From Balaenoptera acutorostrata (taxonomy: Eukaryota > Chordata > Mammalia > Artiodactyla > Balaenopteridae), in the NCBI RefSeq assembly GCF_949987535.1, contig NC_080066.1:89113600-89177599 (forward strand): a stretch of DNA of 64,000 nt, in the 5' to 3' direction. This document shows positions 58,806-64,000 of the stretch, one piece after another. The translations under genes were made by a program, and so were the position numbers. Below the pieces are notes generated by a model that saw only the letters and a program-made list of their open reading frames with translations, searched no databases and had not been told where the DNA came from. Positions within the stretch are counted from its first letter, which is position 1. Each line of letters opens with the position of its first letter.

Positions 58806-60009
58806 GTTCATTCCATCTTCCTAGGTTCTCTGTGGAGCTCTAGGCAGGCAACTTTTGTAAGTGCAAGGGGTAAACAAGCATTAATAATTGATATCAACAG
58901 GTATCCACAAACCAGACATTTCCCCATTAATAAATGCACTAGTTATTGAAATAGAAGTGAACTATACAATTAATTGCTGTGAAAAAGTGCAATCATACTG
59001 ACTTAGAAACTATACGAATTGCAGGGTGACATCCTTTTGAGTCCAGGCCATCTAAAGTAAGATCAAGATTTCAGAGAAACCCAAAGGCAAAGGCCTCACC
59101 AGTCTTTATTCCCCATCAAAGATTATGCTATCAAAGACTAAAGTAAGAAAAGTCAGATATCACCCCACAGCTCCTAGCCTCTGCCTGAAGGTGGGTTCTT
59201 CAATCATCAGAATGAGTCTGAGCCCGGCTGACTTGGCTTTCTCTGTGGTGGGTGGAAAGATGACAGATGGGTGCCTGGCTCTCTAGTGGGGGGGGGGGGG
59301 GAGGGGGTCCTGCAGGCCTGAAGAACTTGCTTTCCAAAGGAAGAGGCATTCTGACCCGTTTTATGCTTCCTCAAGGCAGAAAACCTCAAGACCCTGGCGA
59401 CACCCGATCATGAGTCTAATTTCATCAGAGACACTGAGGATCAAGATTCTTATATTATCTAATAGAACACAGAGAGTCAAGCTAGCATGACTTCCAAACA
59501 AAGAGGGACTTTTAACAAGAAAGTCACAGACATTACGCATTCTCATTCCTTATTGCACTCTGCCGTCCATCTTCTGGGAAAGAGGCGTACAGATCATGGA
59601 GCAACTTGCTTAGAACAATAGACAATTGTCACAGTTTATTAATTCCATCTGCTTCTGACGGGAAGGAAAAATGGTTACATGGTGAAGTCAGAGGCTCTCA
59701 GGCACAGATGGGGATTTTCCTGAGGGTCTCCCACAAGAACTGATGTATAACTGGAAGCATGATATAAGGAAGAGATCTCGAGACATTCTTGGCCTCTGGG
59801 TTATCAAGGTCTCAGTCCCACCACTGTTTCTGTGATCTGAGCCCACTCTTTTATTTTAAAAGATATTTTTTCCAGTGGAGAGCTGGGCTTGGAGCTGCAG
59901 TATTAATATGGATAGTGAGAAAGTGAAGAAAAGCAGGGAGGGACTTTGGAGTGAGATTATATTACCTGCTGTAGAGTGGAGGATCTCTACCTGATTTGTC
60001 CTACCCGTA
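58806..60009. other. Unassigned sequence
   Basis: No repeat or exon recognised apart from a G-run at 59288-59307. Confidence 0.45.
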
Positions 60010-60020
60010 TCCAGCTACTT

Positions 60021-60326
60021 TTTTTTTTTAATTTTTATTTATTTATTTATTTTATTTATTTATGGCTGTGTTGGGTCTTCTCTTCCGTACGAGGGCTTTC
60101 TCCAGTTGCGGCAAGCGGGGGCCACTCTTCATTGCGGTGCGCGGGCCTCTCACTATCGCGGCCTCTCTTGTTGCGGAGCACAGGCTCCAGACGCGCAGGC
60201 TCAGCAACTGTGGCTCACGGGCCTAGTTCCTCCGCGGCATGTGGGATCTTCCCAGACCAGGGCTCGAACCCGTGTCCCCTGCATTGGCAGGCAGATTCTC
60301 AACCACTGTGCCACCAGGGAAGCCCC
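60021..60326 (-). mobile_element. CHR-type SINE
   Basis: Antisense SINE between 11-bp duplications TCCAGCTACTT (60010-60020, 60327-60337). On the sense strand the tail is (AAAT)n, AAAAATT, then the A tract. No extension beyond that. Confidence 0.95.
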
Positions 60327-60485
60327 TCCAGCTACTTCTAAACCAGAGAGAAGAGCAGTGCCTAAATATTCTTAGGTTTCTTGATAATTCCTAAATTACT
60401 CCGTTTTTTATTATTTTAAAAATTCATATAATTTGAGAGTATCATTTAGACCACCTTAGCCTTAATTGGATCATCCCAGGAAGTA

Positions 60486-60575
60486 GGCCTGATAGGGAGC
60501 CAGGATTCCTGACTCTTCAACTAAGTGCTTGTGTGATCTTGGGTAAATAGTTTAAACTTTCTAAGTTATTCATAA
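60486..60575 (+). mobile_element. MIR SINE fragment
   Basis: 'agccaggattcctgactctt' and 'gtgtgatcttgggtaaatag', sense orientation. Confidence 0.55.
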
Positions 60576-62779
60576 GAGATTAGTGTCTATCGGTGTTTTC
60601 CAATGTGCATTGTGTAGAATAAGTGTTAGGCAAAAATAGGATTCATTGATCAAATAAATAGGGATAATGCTGAGTTAGGGTTAGTTTTCTTTGTTGTCGG
60701 ACTTCTCAGTGTCCTTAATATGCTAATATACACTGGGACTCTCCAAAACCAGGCTAGAATATACTGTTTCCAGAAAAACTTTGATCACAGAGCCCCTCTC
60801 CTTCAACCCTACCCCCACTTTAGTAACGTTTCCTGGGACTTGTATGAGATTGAACACATTTTAAGAAACAATGGTCCAAATAATATCTAAATATTAACTA
60901 ATAGTTAGTTTGAAACCCTTTTGAAAGGATATTGGATTCTACTTATCAAGTTGCCAACCTGGAGAACATTGTCAGAAACTTCCTGTAGGCATTAAAAATT
61001 CCATTTCTCTCAGGCTTTTCATTGACATAATATGAATTTGATGTCGATCATAAAAGCACGAATGAGTCCAATACCTTCATGTACTGCATCTGAAACGAAT
61101 TATTCAGACCTTTGGGACTGCTCTATTAATTCATTGAGCAGGGGAATGTTTATGTGACTTAAACATTAGCTCCAAATCTACTCAGTCTGATGTTTTAGGC
61201 TGTTTTAAGAACACATCGGATTGATTTTATGGCCAAACAGATTGCTCAAAAACTCCTTTTGAAAATGGTCCAGGAAAAAATAGACTTCATACTGTTTGAT
61301 TCAAGGGACATATACAGAATATGCTAAAGTTCATTATAAACCACCACTTTGGTGGATTACAGAGGTGTAGAAGCGTCCACCAAGGGTAAATTCCGGTGAA
61401 AGAAATTATGAGTTATCAATGATCTTTAGAACTTGGGTATTTGTCCTCCGAGGGGGTATCATTGTCTGTGCAGAAAGAAGTCCTAATCACAAACAGGTTA
61501 TTACAGTAGTCTAAGCAGTGATGATGAACCATTTATTCATTTTATTTCTTGAGTAATTTGTTCCATCTATTAGCAGTCAGCCACATATTTAAAAGACTTT
61601 TCTCCATAAAAATCTTTCCTCTTGGGTGTGATGGTCAGCTAAGCCAGTAAGCATAGTGGATTTTGCCAACATCTTAGATCTGTGATTTCAGACACACCAG
61701 AGATTGGCCATAAATACCTCCCCAAACAAGATCTACCCAGTGACTCCTACTATTTTCTGACAAAAATAATCCCAGGATGGTGTACATTTTGCAATTAGTT
61801 TTCTTTTATTGTACAGCACAGATTTATATCATTTACTTTGCTGTGCTCATGATATCCTTAGAACATTGTAAGTGTCAGTTTAATATGCCATTTCAGAAGG
61901 ACTAGAGTAGCTGAATCTATTTTACAGTTTGCAATAAAAAGAGGTCCTTTCTGAGATGAGAGCACAATACTGATTTTTATGTTCCTTTCATATTTCAAAC
62001 TTGGATTTAGTTGAACTACAAAATATTTACATTTTTCACAACCAGCAAGTTCCCGTTTTGACAGTCTGATTGTAAAGAGACCCCCAACTCTTTTTCAGTT
62101 TTCAAAATCTCCAAATTCCTGACTTTTCTCTTATCACCACCACTGCCATCTAATCTTCATTTTGGAAAAACAATGTGATCCATTTAGAAACTGAGGCTAA
62201 AATATGCTAATATGCTAACATGTTATCATGGGGGAAGAGTGATTTAATTCATATCATTCCTGAAGGGATAACAAAAATCTGTTCTAATTTGAATCTTGGA
62301 CCAGAGGGGCTGAAAATGATGTACCTAGAATAGTGAATCATATTACTGTTATATCTCCTGATTTTGATAATTATACTGAAAATAAATTAGTGAATATCTT
62401 TGTTCTTGGAAAAAATTGTTTTAAAAATCTGTCCTAAACTGACAAAAAGCACCACTTTGTAGTTCTCTGTTGCTGGAATTATACCACATTCATTTGAAAG
62501 GTGTGTGATTCATGCAAAACACACTTTATGGACTCAAATACCTATCACCTGAGACCATCCTCAGTAATTGTAAAACACAGTCAAACGGAGAAAGAGAGGA
62601 TGGCTTTATTGTCTACAAGATCGGAGCAAGGGAAAAAAATTTTATTTCCTCCCTTGAAGGTTAAATTTTCATTTCAATGAATTTAACAGACTATAAAATT
62701 TTTTTGTTTTAAATTAAAAAAATAATTTTGGAAGATTTCAAACCCAGGAAATAATACAACAGTATCTGTGCATGAATTA
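60576..62779. other. Long repeat-free unique sequence
   Basis: About 2.2 kb in which I recognise no interspersed repeat, which stands out in this window. AT-rich and with only short frames. It may hold conserved non-coding elements. No exon is supported. Confidence 0.4.
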
Positions 62780-63087
62780 TGAAGAGTAAACTTATGTTAA
62801 CATTTTTCTATATTTCTTCAGATATGCCTTTTTAAAAGAAATACTATGTTATAGTACACTCAAGTGTTCTCCCATTTGTCCCCCTTCTTCCCTCTACAAC
62901 AGCAATCTCTATCTTGAATTCAATGTGCATCACTGCAATGCCTCTTTTGACACTTGACACATGTATGTATCCATGTCCCCAAACAAAATCTACTTTTGTT
63001 TTCTTACTTACCTAAATGTTGTATTAGTCTACATCTTTTTTCAAACAAATTTATTGAGATATAATTCACATAACACACAATTCATCC
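62780..63087 (-). mobile_element. Old L1M 3' fragment (antisense)
   Basis: 'tatgtatccatgtccccaaa' and 'aaatttattgagatataatt' followed by 'cacataacacacaattcatc' match the antisense L1M 3' end; interrupted at 63096 by a DNA transposon. Confidence 0.65.
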
Positions 63088-63095
63088 ATTTAAAG

Positions 63096-64000
63096 CAAGG
63101 GTCCCCCACCCTCGGGCCACGGACTGGTACCGGTTCATGGCTTGTTAGGAAATGGGCTGTGCAGCAGGAGGTGAGCGGCAGGTGAGTGAGTGAAGCTTCA
63201 TCTGTATTTACAGCCGCTCCCCATCACTCGCATTACCGCCTGAACTCCGCCTCCTGTCAGATCAGCGACGGCATTAGATTCTCATAGGAGCATGAACCCT
63301 ACTGTGAACTGCATGTGCGAGGGATCTAGGCTGTGCACTCCTTATGAGAGTCTAATGCCTTATGATCTGAGGTGGAGCTGAGGCGGTGATGCTAGCTCTG
63401 GGGAGCGGCTGCAAATAGAGATTATCATAAGCAGAGAGGTCTGACTGCACAGAGACCATAATAAATCAATTGCTTGCAGACTCATATGGTCATTTTGTGT
63501 CAGTATATGCACGGACAGAGTGGCTGCCATGACTGGACAGCTTTCTGGTTTCACTACTCAGGTCAAAGAGGCCACTGCTGAATGTGAGTCTACGCCCTGT
63601 GTCATCAATAGAGAAATGCTGGCTAGCTGAAAAATGTCACCTGAACTTAACAACGTTTTGCAGGATGTGATTAAAATTATCAATCACATTAAAGTACATG
63701 CCCTTAACTCACGTCTGTTTGTGCAGCTCTGTGAGGTGATGGACACAGAGCACACGTCTTCTCTTATACACAGAAGTGAGATGGCTTTCTAAAGGTAGAT
63801 CACTGGCCAGGGTTTTTGAGTTGTGAGAGCCGCTCCAGAGATTTCTTTTAGAAAAACAGTCACCACTGGCAGCACATTTCAGTGACAGAATGGGTCTCAA
63901 AACTTGCTTACTTGTGTGACATATTCAACCTGCTCAATGAACTCAATCTGTCACTTCAGGGGAGAACGACAACTGTATTCAAGTCAGCAGATAAAGTGGC
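63096..64000 (+). mobile_element. hAT-Charlie-type DNA transposon, internally deleted, runs off the window
   Basis: Starts CAAGGGTCCCCCACCCTCGG, a hAT terminal inverted repeat, preceded by ATTTAAAG as the likely 8-bp duplication. 63096-63520 is the non-coding 5' part, with CTGTATTTACAGCCGCTCC and its near-mirror further on at 63400. From about 63527 transposase coding text follows directly, so the N-terminal zinc-finger part of the gene is missing. The right end lies beyond 64000. Confidence 0.88.
63527..64000 (+). pseudogene. hAT transposase fragment, degenerate
   Basis: Plus-strand text encodes the middle of a hAT (Charlie/ZBED-like) transposase: MTGQLSGFTTQVKEATAEC, then KMSPELNNVLQDVIKIINHI, EVRWLSKGRSLARVFEL and LLEKQSPLAAHFSD. 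Damage includes an in-frame TGA after REMLAS. A 1-nt loss near 63772 before EVRWLS and a further frame change after HFSD follow, plus a TGA after VFEL. The WLSKG and AAHFSD blocks belong to the RNase H-like catalytic region with its all-alpha insertion. The same transposase family gave host genes such as ZBED5 and GTF2IRD2; this copy is dead. Confidence 0.82.

Overview
The window is mammalian nuclear DNA, most probably from a cetacean. The main evidence is eleven copies of the tRNA-derived CHR-type SINE of Cetartiodactyla. Several are the short subfamily with the internal block GTGAGAGGCCCGCGCACCGC, which I associate with whales and dolphins. I saw no BovB or Bov-A elements, which argues against a ruminant. 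Cetartiodactyl-type L1 3' ends are also present. The species assignment is inference from repeat content; no single-copy gene confirms it.

I found no intact protein-coding gene, rRNA, tRNA gene, CRISPR array or bacterial-type feature. Nearly all long reading frames fall in repeats or look like chance. The sequence reads as intergenic or deep intronic DNA.

Layout: 1-4.3 kb is an old antisense L1 (ORF2 tail, endonuclease, ORF1, 5' region) split by a SINE and a younger L1 3' end. 4.3-18.4 kb is mostly unique sequence with SINEs, MIRs, MaLR LTRs, DNA-transposon fossils and simple repeats. 18.9-26.5 kb is a nested block of antisense L1s broken by a solo LTR and two MaLR LTRs. 27.96-30.17 kb is one young L1 insertion with a perfect 16-bp target-site duplication and about 1 kb of non-L1 sequence downstream of its 3' end. 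30.2-37.3 kb is dominated by sense L2 remnants. 42.5-44.6 kb is a sense L1ME tail. 44.6-63 kb is largely unique with SINEs, MIRs, an MST-like LTR and L1 fragments. 63.1-64 kb is a decayed hAT-Charlie-type transposon running off the end.

The most interesting signal is in how the retroelements end. The L1 insertion carries a long, apparently serial 3' transduction. Six of eleven CHR SINEs carry short extra 3' segments between two A tracts, all inside target-site duplications. Almost every SINE copy has AATAAA-type tail repeats, then a run of 2-4 T, then the terminal A tract. This fits Pol III read-through to a downstream T run followed by AAUAAA-dependent polyadenylation. It is read directly from the sequence, but the mechanism is inference.
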